A stretch of 64,000 nt of DNA from Rhodohalobacter sulfatireducens (GTDB taxonomy: Bacteria > Bacteroidota > Rhodothermia > Balneolales > Balneolaceae), in the NCBI RefSeq assembly GCF_022012475.1, contig NZ_JAKLWS010000001.1, positions 310,001 to 374,000 of the forward strand. Direction: 5' to 3'. The notes beneath the pieces are model-generated. The model was not told where the DNA came from. It worked only from the letters and a program-made list of their open reading frames with translations, and did no database searches. Made by a program: the position numbers and the translations under genes. Below, piece by piece: positions 52,079 to 60,836 of the stretch; position 1 is the stretch's first letter; each line of letters starts with the position of its first letter.

Positions 52079-52600
52079 TGTGGAAAACTTTGTATTTCTT
52101 GTTTAAAACAGAAATTTCTCAATTATGATCGAATCTATCCACATCAATCCACAATTAAAAACAGTTATCCACAGGGTTAAAGAATAACTTTTCGTGTTGA
52201 AAAGAGAATGTGTGTCAATAGGTGTGAAAAATATAAAATGTTGATTAGTCAAAACTCGACTTTATAAGTATCTGTTTTTTATGGAAAAATTATCCACATA
52301 ATTATTCACATATCATTAAGATGATATAAATTCATCACAATAAAAAAGTTATACACTTCTCCACATCCCCTACTACAATACAACAAAATTCAAATTCTCA
52401 TACTCTTAGTCTATACATGTGGATAACCTGATGAAAACTTCTCACTATAGATCTACGTAGATCAAAATAAAGAACATCTCTTTACCGGGTCAGAAATCAT
52501 CATATGTAAGAACAGAGATCAATTTGACAGGGTTTCTCATCATTTTATTTGTAATTCTTTATTTTTTTTGATCAATTTTTAAAAAAACTCACCGGCCAAG
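52079..52600. other. Candidate chromosomal replication origin (oriC) with DnaA-box cluster
   Basis: The gap between divergent dtd and purM has no gene but a dense set of DnaA boxes. Perfect TTATCCACA or its complement occurs at 52165-52173, 52290-52298 and 52418-52426 (reverse). One-mismatch forms are at 52079-52087 (reverse), 52135-52143, 52302-52310 and 52357-52365, with weaker ones at 52145-52153 and 52349-52357. An AT-rich tract at about 52535-52587 could unwind. A perfect 14-base palindrome GATCTACGTAGATC is at 52450-52463. dnaA and dnaN are not in the window. The density is the main evidence. Confidence 0.75.
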
Positions 52601-52667
52601 AAATCATAGATGAGGATCCTTCAATTTATCATATGAGTTCGGTACTAATTGGAAGAGATTTTACCGA

Positions 52668-52751
52668 TATTTCGTCTTCGCTTCACTCAATATGACGTCA
52701 GTTCGAGCCTGCCTTTGTCGGCAGACAGGCGTAACGAAGTGGAGTCGAGAA
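52668..52751. repeat. Dispersed palindromic repeat upstream of purM
   Basis: TTCGTCTTCGCTTCACTC-like and AACGAAGTGGAGTCGAGAA-like flanks surround GAGCCTGCC and GGCAGACAGGCGTAA (52705-52733). The core matches the repeat at 9227-9260. The repeat leaves an open frame that extends purM at its N-terminus without being part of the enzyme. Confidence 0.55.
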
Positions 52752-52786
52752 CAATTCAATGGAAACCCAACGAACCAAATAATTTC

Positions 52787-53791
52787 GTGTCAGACAAAAA
52801 ATTTACATACAAAGACTCAGGAGTTGATATTCAAGCCGGCGAAGACCTGGTGAATTCCATCAAAGATATAGTAAAGGAAACCCACAATACCAATGTGGTA
52901 AGTAATATCGGTGGGTTTGGCGGACTCTTTTCTGCTGACTTTGGATCGATGAAAAATCCCATTCTTGTAAGCAGTGTGGATGGCGTTGGAACCAAACTGA
53001 TTGTAGCATTCAAATCTGAAAAGTACGATACAGTTGGCCAGGATCTGGTAAATCATTGTGTGAATGATATTGCCGTTTGCGGAGCCACTCCCCTTTTCTT
53101 TCTCGATTATTTTTCAACCGGAAAACTGGAACAAAAAGTTGGTTTTGATGTAGTCAGCGGTTTTGCCAAAGCATGCAAAGAAAACGGTGTGGCACTGATC
53201 GGAGGAGAAACTGCCGAAATGCCGGATATATACGACAAAGGAGAATTTGACCTGGCCGGTACCATCGTTGGAGTGGTAGACCGAGATCAATTGATCACCG
53301 GTGAGAAAATTCAAAAAGGTGATCTGCTAATTGGATTCAAAAGTTCAGGCCTCCATACCAATGGATATTCTTTAGCTCGGAAAGTTTTGTTTAGTGAGTA
53401 TGATGTAAATGATCAGCCGGAGGAATTAGATCGAACGGTTGGTAATGAACTGCTCCAGGTTCATAAATCTTATCTCAACGTTATTTCGGAACTAAAAGAG
53501 GTAGATGGAGTTCATGGATTTTCCCACATCACCGGCGGTGGAATTGTAGGGAATACCAAGCGAATTCTTCCGGATGGCCTAAAACTGGATCTGGATTGGA
53601 AGAGCTGGAAACGACCCGCCATATTCGATCTGATCCAAAAAACAGGAAATGTACCGGAAGACGATATGCGTGCAACTTTTAATCTTGGGATCGGTTTGAT
53701 TACGGTGATTTCACCATCTAAAGTTGATGAAGTTGAAAAAATGTGCAGTGAATTGGGTGAAGAGATCTATAAGATTGGCTCTGTCACATAA
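52787..53791 (+). CDS. purM: Phosphoribosylformylglycinamidine cyclo-ligase
   Basis: PurM makes aminoimidazole ribotide in purine synthesis. The sequence from FTYKDSGVDIQAGEDLV onwards is typical AIR synthetase: SSVDGVGTKLIVA, LFFLDYFSTGK, ALIGGETAEMPDIY and GFKSSGLHTNGYSLARK. The open frame reaches back to an ATG at 52649, but those 46 residues come from a dispersed repeat. I therefore prefer the GTG at 52787 (VSDKKFTYKD), giving 334 residues. It is the first gene rightwards from the candidate origin. Confidence 0.92.
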   Translation: MSDKKFTYKDSGVDIQAGEDLVNSIKDIVKETHNTNVVSNIGGFGGLFSADFGSMKNPILVSSVDGVGTKLIVAFKSEKYDTVGQDLVNHCVNDIAVCGATPLFFLDYFSTGKLEQKVGFDVVSGFAKACKENGVALIGGETAEMPDIYDKGEFDLAGTIVGVVDRDQLITGEKIQKGDLLIGFKSSGLHTNGYSLARKVLFSEYDVNDQPEELDRTVGNELLQVHKSYLNVISELKEVDGVHGFSHITGGGIVGNTKRILPDGLKLDLDWKSWKRPAIFDLIQKTGNVPEDDMRATFNLGIGLITVISPSKVDEVEKMCSELGEEIYKIGSVT

Positions 53792-53836
53792 TCAAAAAAG
53801 AAAACGGTTGTCAAAACATAAAAATAGAATAGATTT

Positions 53837-54928
53837 ATGATCAGCCGTTTTCGTGCATTTGTCAGGAGGCATCAAAAATATCTTCCTGTACTCTTCTTTA
53901 TTGGCGGTTTCATCTGGGATTCGCTCACTCTCGGCCGCATCGATCGACTTTACGACCGTACTATTCTTTCCACGTACATGATTTTGCTGAGCGTGGCCCT
54001 TTACATGTTCAATGTGGCGGATGACGGGAAATGGAAAGACACATTCTTTGAAAAGTATGAGGAGTATCTCCCCCTGGCGATCCAGTTTTTTCTCGGAGCT
54101 CTGTGCAGTGCGTTTGTTATCTATTTTTCGAGAAGTGTTTCTTTTTCCAAGACTCTCTCCTTTTTCGTAATTCTTGTAATTCTACTCTTTGCGAATGAAT
54201 TTTTGAAGCAAAAGATCTCAAATAAATACCTGCAGTTCAGTGCATACTTTTTTGTGAATTTTACCTTTTGCACATTTTTCATTCCTGTACTAATAGCACA
54301 GATGAGTACAACCATCTTTATCATCTCCGGGTTGATTAGCCTGGGAACCACAATGGCGCTGATCATCTATATCTACGCGGTGAGTCCATCAACAAGGGCA
54401 GAAATTCATGAGGGGAAAACGCTTGGATTGGTTGTTGGGATTTATTTGATGATTAATACATTTTACTATTTCAATTTAATCCCGCCGGTACCACTGGCAC
54501 TTGAAAGCGGGATGGTAGCTCATGATGTTGAAAAGACAAATGGCAACTATGTTGTGACCTATCAAAAAAATGTATGGTATAAATTTTGGAGAGAAAACAG
54601 ACTAACTTACATCCAGCAGCCGGGGACGAATGTGTATCTTTTTACATCCATTTTTGCCCCAACTGATCTTCAAAAAGAGGTCTCTCACCGATGGAAATGG
54701 AAAAATCCTGAGACAGGAGAATGGCAGATTGCTGATAATATAGGGTACGAAATTACTGGCGGTCGTGATAAGGGATATCGAGGATTTACCTATAAGAGAA
54801 ATATCAAAGAGGGAATTTGGGAGGTCGATGTTATTACCGAAGAGGGGCTTGTTTTGGGAATTATAGATTTTGAAATAGAGATCGATTCAACTATTCAGAA
54901 CGTAGAGCTGGAAACGCAGATATTTTAA
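53837..54928 (+). CDS. DUF2914 membrane protein
   Basis: The 363-residue protein has about six or seven transmembrane helices in its first 230 residues. A soluble C-terminal domain of DUF2914 type follows, with SHRWKWKNPETGEWQIADNI, YEITGGRDKGYRGFTYKRN and GIWEVDVITEEGLVLG. The C-terminal domain is probably outside the cytoplasm. The function of the family is unknown. It follows purM by 45 bases on the same strand but is unlikely to share its pathway. Confidence 0.85.
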   Translation: MISRFRAFVRRHQKYLPVLFFIGGFIWDSLTLGRIDRLYDRTILSTYMILLSVALYMFNVADDGKWKDTFFEKYEEYLPLAIQFFLGALCSAFVIYFSRSVSFSKTLSFFVILVILLFANEFLKQKISNKYLQFSAYFFVNFTFCTFFIPVLIAQMSTTIFIISGLISLGTTMALIIYIYAVSPSTRAEIHEGKTLGLVVGIYLMINTFYYFNLIPPVPLALESGMVAHDVEKTNGNYVVTYQKNVWYKFWRENRLTYIQQPGTNVYLFTSIFAPTDLQKEVSHRWKWKNPETGEWQIADNIGYEITGGRDKGYRGFTYKRNIKEGIWEVDVITEEGLVLGIIDFEIEIDSTIQNVELETQIF

Positions 54929-55301
54929 ACGAATTCTATTGGATTACCTGATCTCTTTTTAAAAAAGCACATCCAACTGAAAGTAGGTGTCAGTAAAGTC
55001 TAAGAATAGTTTAGCCGATATTGCGAAAAAAATGTATCAAACAGAGTGATGGTGCCTTGATTTTTTTGAACGATTGATCGATGAAGTGCTTTTTGTTTTG
55101 ATCAACTACTAGTAATATAAAGAGTTGAGGGTATTCACTCCAAATGAAATTTATATTGTTTGATTATCAGTAATTGAAAGTATATCAATGTTATTTTTTA
55201 TATAAGTAATAGTAACTAATATTTATTAATACTGTTCATTTTTTAGAAAAAAATGCATTGAAATCGTTCCTATTTAGGGATGACCCGCATCAAACAAAGA
55301 G
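54929..55301. other. Gene-free AT-rich gap
   Basis: This stretch between the DUF2914 gene and the convergent XRE-type regulator gene has no open frame with family resemblance, no clear terminator and no repeat that I can match elsewhere in the window. Confidence 0.5.
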
Positions 55302-55517
55302 CTATAGTTTTTTATACTTAAAAACGTCCTCCAACGGACGATCAAACACATCAGCAATTTTAAAAGCCAGTTCCAGGGACGGCGAATATTTAGCCGCCTC
55401 AAGCGCATTGATGGTTTGACGGGTTACGCCGACTTTATCAGCAAGTTCTTGCTGTGTCATCTCACCATGATGAAATCTCAGTACTCGGATATTATTTATG
55501 ATTTGTCCCTCTTTCAT
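55302..55517 (-). CDS. XRE-family helix-turn-helix regulator
   Basis: The 71-residue protein is a single HTH_3 domain: [42 protein letters not shown] pattern, ending [10 protein letters not shown]. It belongs to the YozG/YgzD type of small repressors often paired with a membrane protein. It overlaps the stop of the upstream membrane-protein gene by one base. A strong inverted repeat in front of that gene (56002-56033) suggests that it represses its own operon. Confidence 0.92.
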   Translation of the reverse strand: MKEGQIINNIRVLRFHHGEMTQQELADKVGVTRQTINALEAAKYSPSLELAFKIADVFDRPLEDVFKYKKL

Positions 55518-55966
55518 CAGATAAAATCTTTTCGATAGTGATAGATCATAATCCCTCTACGGATCAGTGATGAAGTGAAAAGTGCGATAATCAGTACATG
55601 AAAGAGAGTTTTTTTCTTCCCAAGCGTCCCATAGATTTCATTAACGGATCCAAAAATACCGGAAAGGAAAAGTTGCACGAGAACGACCACAATCACAGCG
55701 ACGATAAAATTGTATGCAAACTTATTGCCGATCGCTTCTATTCTAAAATCCCGTTCATCCTGCTGAACCTTTTTCTTTTCCCAGATGATCTCTACCACGA
55801 TTTCAATTCCAACCGCAATCCAAAAGATGTTGAAGAAGAACTGGAACAGATCATCCGAAACATCCGGCAAGAATGCAGGCCAGCCGAGCACAAGTGTTAC
55901 ATAAAAAATGATTGCCGAAAGTGAAGTGGCCAAAGAGGTCCACGATAAAATTTCTTGTTTTGACAT
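55517..55966 (-). CDS. Four-helix membrane protein paired with an XRE regulator
   Basis: The 149-residue protein has four hydrophobic helices (about 13-32, 43-61, 89-111 and 122-139) with a charged cytoplasmic loop, [22 protein letters not shown]. Such proteins (often annotated as DUF2178/YozF-like) commonly travel with small XRE regulators; the function is unknown. It is the first gene of a two-gene operon. The start lies 35 bases from the operator. Confidence 0.75.
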   Translation of the reverse strand: MSKQEILSWTSLATSLSAIIFYVTLVLGWPAFLPDVSDDLFQFFFNIFWIAVGIEIVVEIIWEKKKVQQDERDFRIEAIGNKFAYNFIVAVIVVVLVQLFLSGIFGSVNEIYGTLGKKKTLFHVLIIALFTSSLIRRGIMIYHYRKDFI

Positions 55967-56001
55967 AATGCATCAACTTTTTGTGAATGTATATTATTTT
56001 T

Positions 56002-56033
56002 TACGTGATGTAAAAAAAATGTTACATCATGTA
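56002..56033 (-). promoter_or_regulatory. Inverted-repeat operator of the XRE/membrane-protein operon
   Basis: TACGTGATGTAA (56002-56013) and TTACATCATGTA (56022-56033) form 12-base arms with one mismatch around an eight-base spacer. It is 35 bases upstream of the membrane-protein start, where the promoter should be. A dimeric HTH repressor encoded in the same operon is the natural candidate for binding. Confidence 0.7.
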
Positions 56034-56100
56034 TGAAAAATTATACTAAATAAAGTTTGATAGATCTAAAAAGAGTGGCATAGAACCGTTATTATCCAGT

Positions 56101-57105
56101 ATGGACAAAGGTAAAATCAGAAACCTGTTGAGGCAGAAAAATCTTGTTTATGGTTCAGAAATAACATTTAAGCACCTCAAAGGTGGTGTTTCTTCTGATA
56201 TATTTCTTGTTTCAGATGGGGTGAATTCGGTTGTAGTAAAACAAGCACTTCCAAAACTGAATGTAGAAGATGACTGGTATGCGGATATCTCGCGGAATGA
56301 GAATGAGCAAAAATTTTTACAGTTTTTGAACACGATAAAAACGGAGGCCACTCCAGAACTTCTCTATAGTAATTCAGAGCATTCCTTTTTTGTGATGGAG
56401 TTTTTGGATGAGGAGTTTCAGAATTGGAAAAAGCAGATGTTAAACGGAGTCTTTAATTCGCAGATTGCAGAAAAGTCAGCCGAATTGTTGGCAACGATTC
56501 ATCAAAAATCTTGGGACAATGAGCATTTAAAAAAGAAGTTTAACAAAGCGGATAACTTTTACGAGCTCCGAACTGAGCCCTACCTGGTTACAACCGGCGA
56601 GAGACATCCTGAACTTAAATATCTCTTTATTGATGAGGTAAAGCGTTTAAAATCCCACCGTGAAGCGATTGTACATGGAGATTTTAGTCCGAAAAACATC
56701 ATGATCAAAAATGATCGAGTGGTTCTCCTGGATCATGAAGTTGCCTGGTTTGGTGATCCCGCATTCGATCTCGCTTTTTTACTGAATCATCTCTATTTGA
56801 AAATGCTGAATCACTTCAAAAAAACAGGCAAATTTGAGGACCTGACAAAAATAGCATGGGCTACTTATTTTGAGAGCATGGGATCGGAAATAGAGGAACA
56901 GATGGAATTGCGGACGATCCGTTTACTTTTGATGATGATGCTTGCAAGAATCGACGGTAAATCCCCGGTTGAGTATTTAGAGACCGACCAGCAGGAATTT
57001 GTGAGATCTTTTGTGATGGCAAATTTACCGGCAGGAATATATTCACATGCAGAGATCAATCAAAAATGGAAATATGAACTTAAACGAACATTCGGTGAGG
57101 ATTAA
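56101..57105 (+). CDS. Phosphotransferase of the APH/choline-kinase fold
   Basis: The 334-residue protein is a small-molecule kinase of the aminoglycoside-phosphotransferase fold. It has the Brenner motif VHGDFSPKNIMI (Asp194, Asn199) and the metal Asp211 in LLDHEVAWFGDPAFDLAFL. The N-lobe has GGVSSDIFLV and the Lys in VVVKQALPK. It resembles sugar or metabolite kinases more than resistance enzymes. Its end overlaps the start of an unusual enolase gene by 32 bases, so the two are co-translated and probably work in one pathway. The substrate is unknown. Confidence 0.85.
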   Translation: MDKGKIRNLLRQKNLVYGSEITFKHLKGGVSSDIFLVSDGVNSVVVKQALPKLNVEDDWYADISRNENEQKFLQFLNTIKTEATPELLYSNSEHSFFVMEFLDEEFQNWKKQMLNGVFNSQIAEKSAELLATIHQKSWDNEHLKKKFNKADNFYELRTEPYLVTTGERHPELKYLFIDEVKRLKSHREAIVHGDFSPKNIMIKNDRVVLLDHEVAWFGDPAFDLAFLLNHLYLKMLNHFKKTGKFEDLTKIAWATYFESMGSEIEEQMELRTIRLLLMMMLARIDGKSPVEYLETDQQEFVRSFVMANLPAGIYSHAEINQKWKYELKRTFGED

Positions 57106-58375
57106 AAATATTGATGCCATCCAGGTTTTTGATTCGAGAGGTAATCCTACGCTGGAGGCATTCGTGGAATTGGAAAATGGAACTACAGGATCAGCAATTG
57201 TTCCATCGGGTGCATCCACAGGTCAGTTTGAAGCGCATGAATTGAGGGATGGAGATAAAGAAAAGTTTCTGGGAAAATCCGTCTATAGAGCCATTGAAAA
57301 TGTGAAGGGTGAAATCCGGGTTGAGCTGGTCGGAAAAGATGTTCATCAACAAGAAGAGATGGACCAGTTAATGATTGAACTCGACGGCACCAAAAACAAG
57401 AGTCGACTTGGAGCAAACGCCATACTCGGAGTTTCAATGGCCATTTCTCGAGCTTTATCCAATGCGCAAGGAAAATCTCTCTTTCAAACTCTGACAGACG
57501 GTGGCGGAACACTTCTTCCCCTACCGGAAATTCAAATTATGGGGGGTGGTGCTCATGCAGAAGGCAGTATCGACATACAGGATTTTATGATTATTTGCAC
57601 CGGTGCTGAGTCCTATCTACAGTGCCTGGAGATGACATTTAATGTATTTCATCATTGTGGTCGGCTTTTAAAAAAGAAAGGTAAGCTGGCCGGTGTGGCA
57701 GATGAAGGTGGTTATTGGCCGATTTTCGATTCAAATGAGGAATTGTTTGAAATTCTCTTAGAATCAATTGAAGGAGCAGGCTATTCACTCGGCGAAGATG
57801 TTCAACTCTCACTCGATATTGCCGCATCAGAATTTTATGATAATGGACGATATCATCTCAACCTCGACAACAGATCCCTCACGGGTGATCAATTTTACAA
57901 GGTGATCTCCGGCTGGTGTAAACAGTATCCAATCATATCTATTGAAGATCCATTCGCCGAAACAGACACTCTGAATTGGAAGAGATTTACCAAAGAGTTT
58001 GGGAATAAAATCCAGATCATTGGGGATGATCTATTCACGACAGACATCAAACGGGTAAAAGAGGGGAAAGAGGACAAACTGGCAAACAGTGTACTCATCA
58101 AACTAAACCAAATTGGAACGGTTACAGAGACGATTGAATGTATCAAACAAACACAGGAGTTTGGATGGACGCCAGTTATTTCGGCACGGTCGGGGGAGAC
58201 GGAAGATCCATTTATCTCTCATCTTGCTGTAGCAACTAATGCAGGTCAGTTGAAAGTAGGCTCATTTTCAAGATCAGAACGGATGGTAAAATGGAACGAA
58301 ATTCTGCGAATAGAGAGAGAGCTTCAGGAAAAAGCAGAGTTCATAGGCGAAAAGATTTTTTCATTCGCCATGTGA
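57074..58375 (+). CDS. Divergent enolase-superfamily phosphopyruvate hydratase homologue
   Basis: The 433-residue protein aligns with enolase throughout. It keeps the metal ligands Asp248, Glu291 and Asp318, the acid Glu211 (ADEGGYWPIF) and the base Lys343 (LIKLNQIGT). Lys394, Arg372 and Ser373 are also present. The active site differs, however: the His of the conserved SHRSGE is Ala371 (ISARSGETED), the INGG motif is IMGGG (157-159), and IEDG is IEDP. These changes touch the substrate phosphate and carboxylate region. It may be an enolase paralogue with a new substrate, perhaps the product of the overlapping kinase. If it is the only enolase of the genome, it is simply a diverged one. The start at 57074 is preferred over 57047. 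Confidence 0.82.
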   Translation: MNLNEHSVRIKNIDAIQVFDSRGNPTLEAFVELENGTTGSAIVPSGASTGQFEAHELRDGDKEKFLGKSVYRAIENVKGEIRVELVGKDVHQQEEMDQLMIELDGTKNKSRLGANAILGVSMAISRALSNAQGKSLFQTLTDGGGTLLPLPEIQIMGGGAHAEGSIDIQDFMIICTGAESYLQCLEMTFNVFHHCGRLLKKKGKLAGVADEGGYWPIFDSNEELFEILLESIEGAGYSLGEDVQLSLDIAASEFYDNGRYHLNLDNRSLTGDQFYKVISGWCKQYPIISIEDPFAETDTLNWKRFTKEFGNKIQIIGDDLFTTDIKRVKEGKEDKLANSVLIKLNQIGTVTETIECIKQTQEFGWTPVISARSGETEDPFISHLAVATNAGQLKVGSFSRSERMVKWNEILRIERELQEKAEFIGEKIFSFAM

Positions 58376-58412
58376 AATAAAAAAGGGAGAAGAATAATCC
58401 CCTCCCCTTTCA
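58375..58412 (-). terminator. Terminator of the carbonic anhydrase gene
   Basis: On the minus strand AAGGGGAG and CTCCCTT-type arms around ATTATTCTT are followed by TTTTTTATTT. It lies in the short gap where the enolase and anhydrase genes converge and may serve both directions. Confidence 0.65.
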
Positions 58413-58418
58413 GATATC

Positions 58419-59150
58419 TTACGGCTCAAGGAACGTAACTTCGCCTGTATCCAAGTCATAAAAAGCACCCATAATTACCACGTCTCCGTTGCGTTCCAAA
58501 TCAGCAATAATGGAACTTCTTTCTCTCATCTCGCTGATGGTATGCACGACGTTGTTATTCACAACTTCGGTGACGTATTCATTGTTACTGCTGGCTTGTT
58601 CGCCATCGAAGTTTTCAGTCATATCAATTGCTGGCTCAATCTTATCGAGCATTGCGGTGATGTTCCCCATCTCAACACCATCAATAGCTGATTTAACAGC
58701 CCCACAACTTTCATGGCCCATTACGATGACTACTTTTGAACCGGCAGCTGCAGTGGCAAATTCTGCGCTTCCAAGAATATCTTCGTTCACAAAATTACCG
58801 GCCACACGAGCAACAAATATATCACCAACGCCCATGTCAAAGACTGTCTCCACAGGAACGCGGCTATCCACACAAGAGATGACGATTGCACTTGGATATT
58901 GTCCACCTGCTGTAGCCTGAACCTGTGCCTGGTAGTCTCTTGGTGTTAAGTTATTGTTGACGTATCGCTCGTTTCCATCCTTCATCTGTTGAATGATTTC
59001 ATCCGGGGTAAGTTCGGCTTGATCATCTGCAGTAAGGACATCTGATGATAATTCAACAGTTTCAGTATCACTCTGCATGTTGCTTTGGGAACACGCTGTT
59101 AGAGGAAGCATTGCAATGGCAAGAATTAGAAAAATATTTTGATATTTCAT
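58419..59150 (-). CDS. Beta-class carbonic anhydrase, exported lipoprotein
   Basis: The enzyme interconverts CO2 and bicarbonate. The zinc ligands are in ISCVDSRVPVE (Cys, with the Asp-Arg dyad) and VMGHESCGAVKSA (His and Cys). A lipobox (LTACSQ) shows that the protein is membrane anchored outside the cytoplasm, which is less usual for this class. I set the start at 59150 (MKYQNIF). A strong terminator follows. Confidence 0.93.
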   Translation of the reverse strand: MKYQNIFLILAIAMLPLTACSQSNMQSDTETVELSSDVLTADDQAELTPDEIIQQMKDGNERYVNNNLTPRDYQAQVQATAGGQYPSAIVISCVDSRVPVETVFDMGVGDIFVARVAGNFVNEDILGSAEFATAAAGSKVVIVMGHESCGAVKSAIDGVEMGNITAMLDKIEPAIDMTENFDGEQASSNNEYVTEVVNNNVVHTISEMRERSSIIADLERNGDVVIMGAFYDLDTGEVTFLEP

Positions 59151-59308
59151 TGTATACATGATCTTTAGTTAAAAGTGAATTTGAATTACATAGCCACTCC
59201 CGTTTTTAGAAGCCTGAAATTTGGATCTCCCTTTTGATATAGTTTATTCGGGATAATCCGGCTTTTATTCTTTTTTTGGGTATAAGAATTTGAATGGCTA
59301 AAAAAGAA

Positions 59309-59611
59309 CTATATGAGATAGTCCGGCGGTGGAGTTGATATCTGAGGATATATCAGATCCTCAAAGATCATGCATGTACTTATAATTTGTAAACTTTCAG
59401 AAATAAAGAAAGGCTTGGAAAAATCGTGGGTAATGTCATCTTCTGTTCCATGCTCCTCTACTGCATCCGGAAAAGGAACAGATGTTTGTGTTGATATAGG
59501 AGAAGCAGGCGATGCAGGAATCAGCCAGTCATACTGATGCATAAGTGTAAAAACAGCAAAAAGCATCATCACACCAGCAATCCCGATAATATGTAACTTC
59601 GTTAAATTCAT
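59309..59611 (-). CDS. Small membrane-anchored protein of unknown function
   Basis: The 100-residue frame has one N-terminal hydrophobic helix (about residues 7-24) followed by a Pro/Ser/Thr-rich, low-complexity tail with two short motifs, FFISESLQIISTCMIFEDL and PQISTPPPDYLI. I do not recognise it. Nothing close supports it as an operon member, so it may be a lineage-specific gene. Confidence 0.45.
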   Translation of the reverse strand: MNLTKLHIIGIAGVMMLFAVFTLMHQYDWLIPASPASPISTQTSVPFPDAVEEHGTEDDITHDFSKPFFISESLQIISTCMIFEDLIYPQISTPPPDYLI

Positions 59612-59757
59612 GAATCTTCTTGTCTGGTAAGAACTTCTCTGAATTGTTCTCCGTTCCTGCTACTCAAAATTATTGAGTCGAAAATTACGAAATCTGAAAA
59701 TTTCATCTAAATCTGTTTCAGCGGTTTTGTGATTTAAAATTCGGTGTTCCATAAACT

Positions 59758-59988
59758 TTATTCATTCCGGTTTCGAAACTGTTGGATAATCGGCCTCAAT
59801 ATCTGGTCCAATCCGTTTGTCTTGATCTCATACATTGTAGCGAGATACTGACCAAGCTGACCTTTTGGAAATCCCTTTCGGTTGAACCACTCTAAATAGT
59901 GTACCGGCAACTGAGTAATATACCGTCCCTTATATTGACCGAATGGCATTCGGGCTCGAACAAGTTTGATGAGAAAATCAGATTTCAT
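59758..59988 (-). CDS. DUF3820 family protein
   Basis: The 76-residue protein matches the DUF3820 pattern: MPFGQYKGRYITQLPVHYLEWFNRKGFPKGQLGQYL. The family is small, soluble and of unknown role. It is sometimes fused to or next to nucleases of the exonuclease type, but no such gene is adjacent here. It runs divergently from the oxygenase pseudogene. Confidence 0.85.
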   Translation of the reverse strand: MKSDFLIKLVRARMPFGQYKGRYITQLPVHYLEWFNRKGFPKGQLGQYLATMYEIKTNGLDQILRPIIQQFRNRNE

Positions 59989-60101
59989 AAAAGAAACATA
60001 CCTATTCCTAAAAACCGGATAAAGTAGTAATTTTGGATTCTAATCTTTAAAAAAAGCGGATTGCTTCCCTTCCGCACAAACTAATTTATTTACAAAAAGA
60101 G

Positions 60102-60743
60102 ATGGAGATCGAAGATGCAACATATTCAGAAGAGCAGTGGATTCAGTGGATGGATGAACTGGCATTTAATGACTATGTAATCGCTGACGATTTTATCAGT
60201 GAGGAGATGTTCAGGTCCATCATGAGTTTTTTTCATGAGAAAGAGCATGGAAATCTGCTAAAAAGGGCCGGGATTGGTTCATCGGGAGAATTCCAGCTAA
60301 ATGATTCTATTCGTGGAGACTTTATTCACTGACTGGACAGAGAGCGTGATTCAGAATTGGAACCGTTCTTTGGGTTGATGGATGAGTTGATTGAATCGCT
60401 GAGAAGACACTGCTTTATGAGTTTGTCGGGATCGGAATTTCATATCGCAAAATACCCGGCAGGTTCACATTATGATCGGCATTTGGATCAGTTTAATGAA
60501 CGATCCAATCGCCAAATTACCGTTCTGATCTATCTCAACCAAAACTGGAAAAAAGGTGATGGCGGCGAACTGAAAATATATAAAGATGACAAACAGATTT
60601 TAGTTGAACCGATTGCAAAACGACTTCTTCTTTTCAAAAGTGATGTTGTTGAACACGAAGTTTTGACCACAAAGGTCCCAAGATATTCGCTTACGGGTTG
60701 GCTTCTTCATCAACCCGCAACTGTTGGATACTTGTTCCGATGA
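60102..60743 (+). pseudogene. 2OG-Fe(II) oxygenase gene interrupted by one in-frame TGA
   Basis: Two consecutive frames, 60102-60332 and the piece up to 60743, lie in the same phase and together encode a complete prolyl-hydroxylase-like oxygenase. The join reads DSIRGDFIH, stop, LDRERDSELEP. Related proteins have Trp at this place (RGDxIxWL), so a single TGG to TGA change at 60330-60332 explains it. The iron site survives: HYDRHLDQF with His-x-Asp, the distal His in VVEHEVL and the 2-oxoglutarate Arg in PRYSLTGWL. The second half alone (ATG at 60420 or nearby) would lack the N-terminal part. Confidence 0.85.
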
Positions 60744-60836
60744 TCATGATTGAGACAAAAACGGATCCATTGTTTTGATTTTAGACAATCGTCTAAGTAG
60801 ATTGCTTTAAATTGATGTCATTAAATCCAAGATCTC

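Noticed and set aside
60330-60332. TGA in the oxygenase as selenocysteine or recoded codon
   Set aside because: The aligned residue is Trp, no selenocysteine-type hairpin is apparent after it, and TGA acts as a normal stop in other genes of the window (for example araD-region and manC stops).
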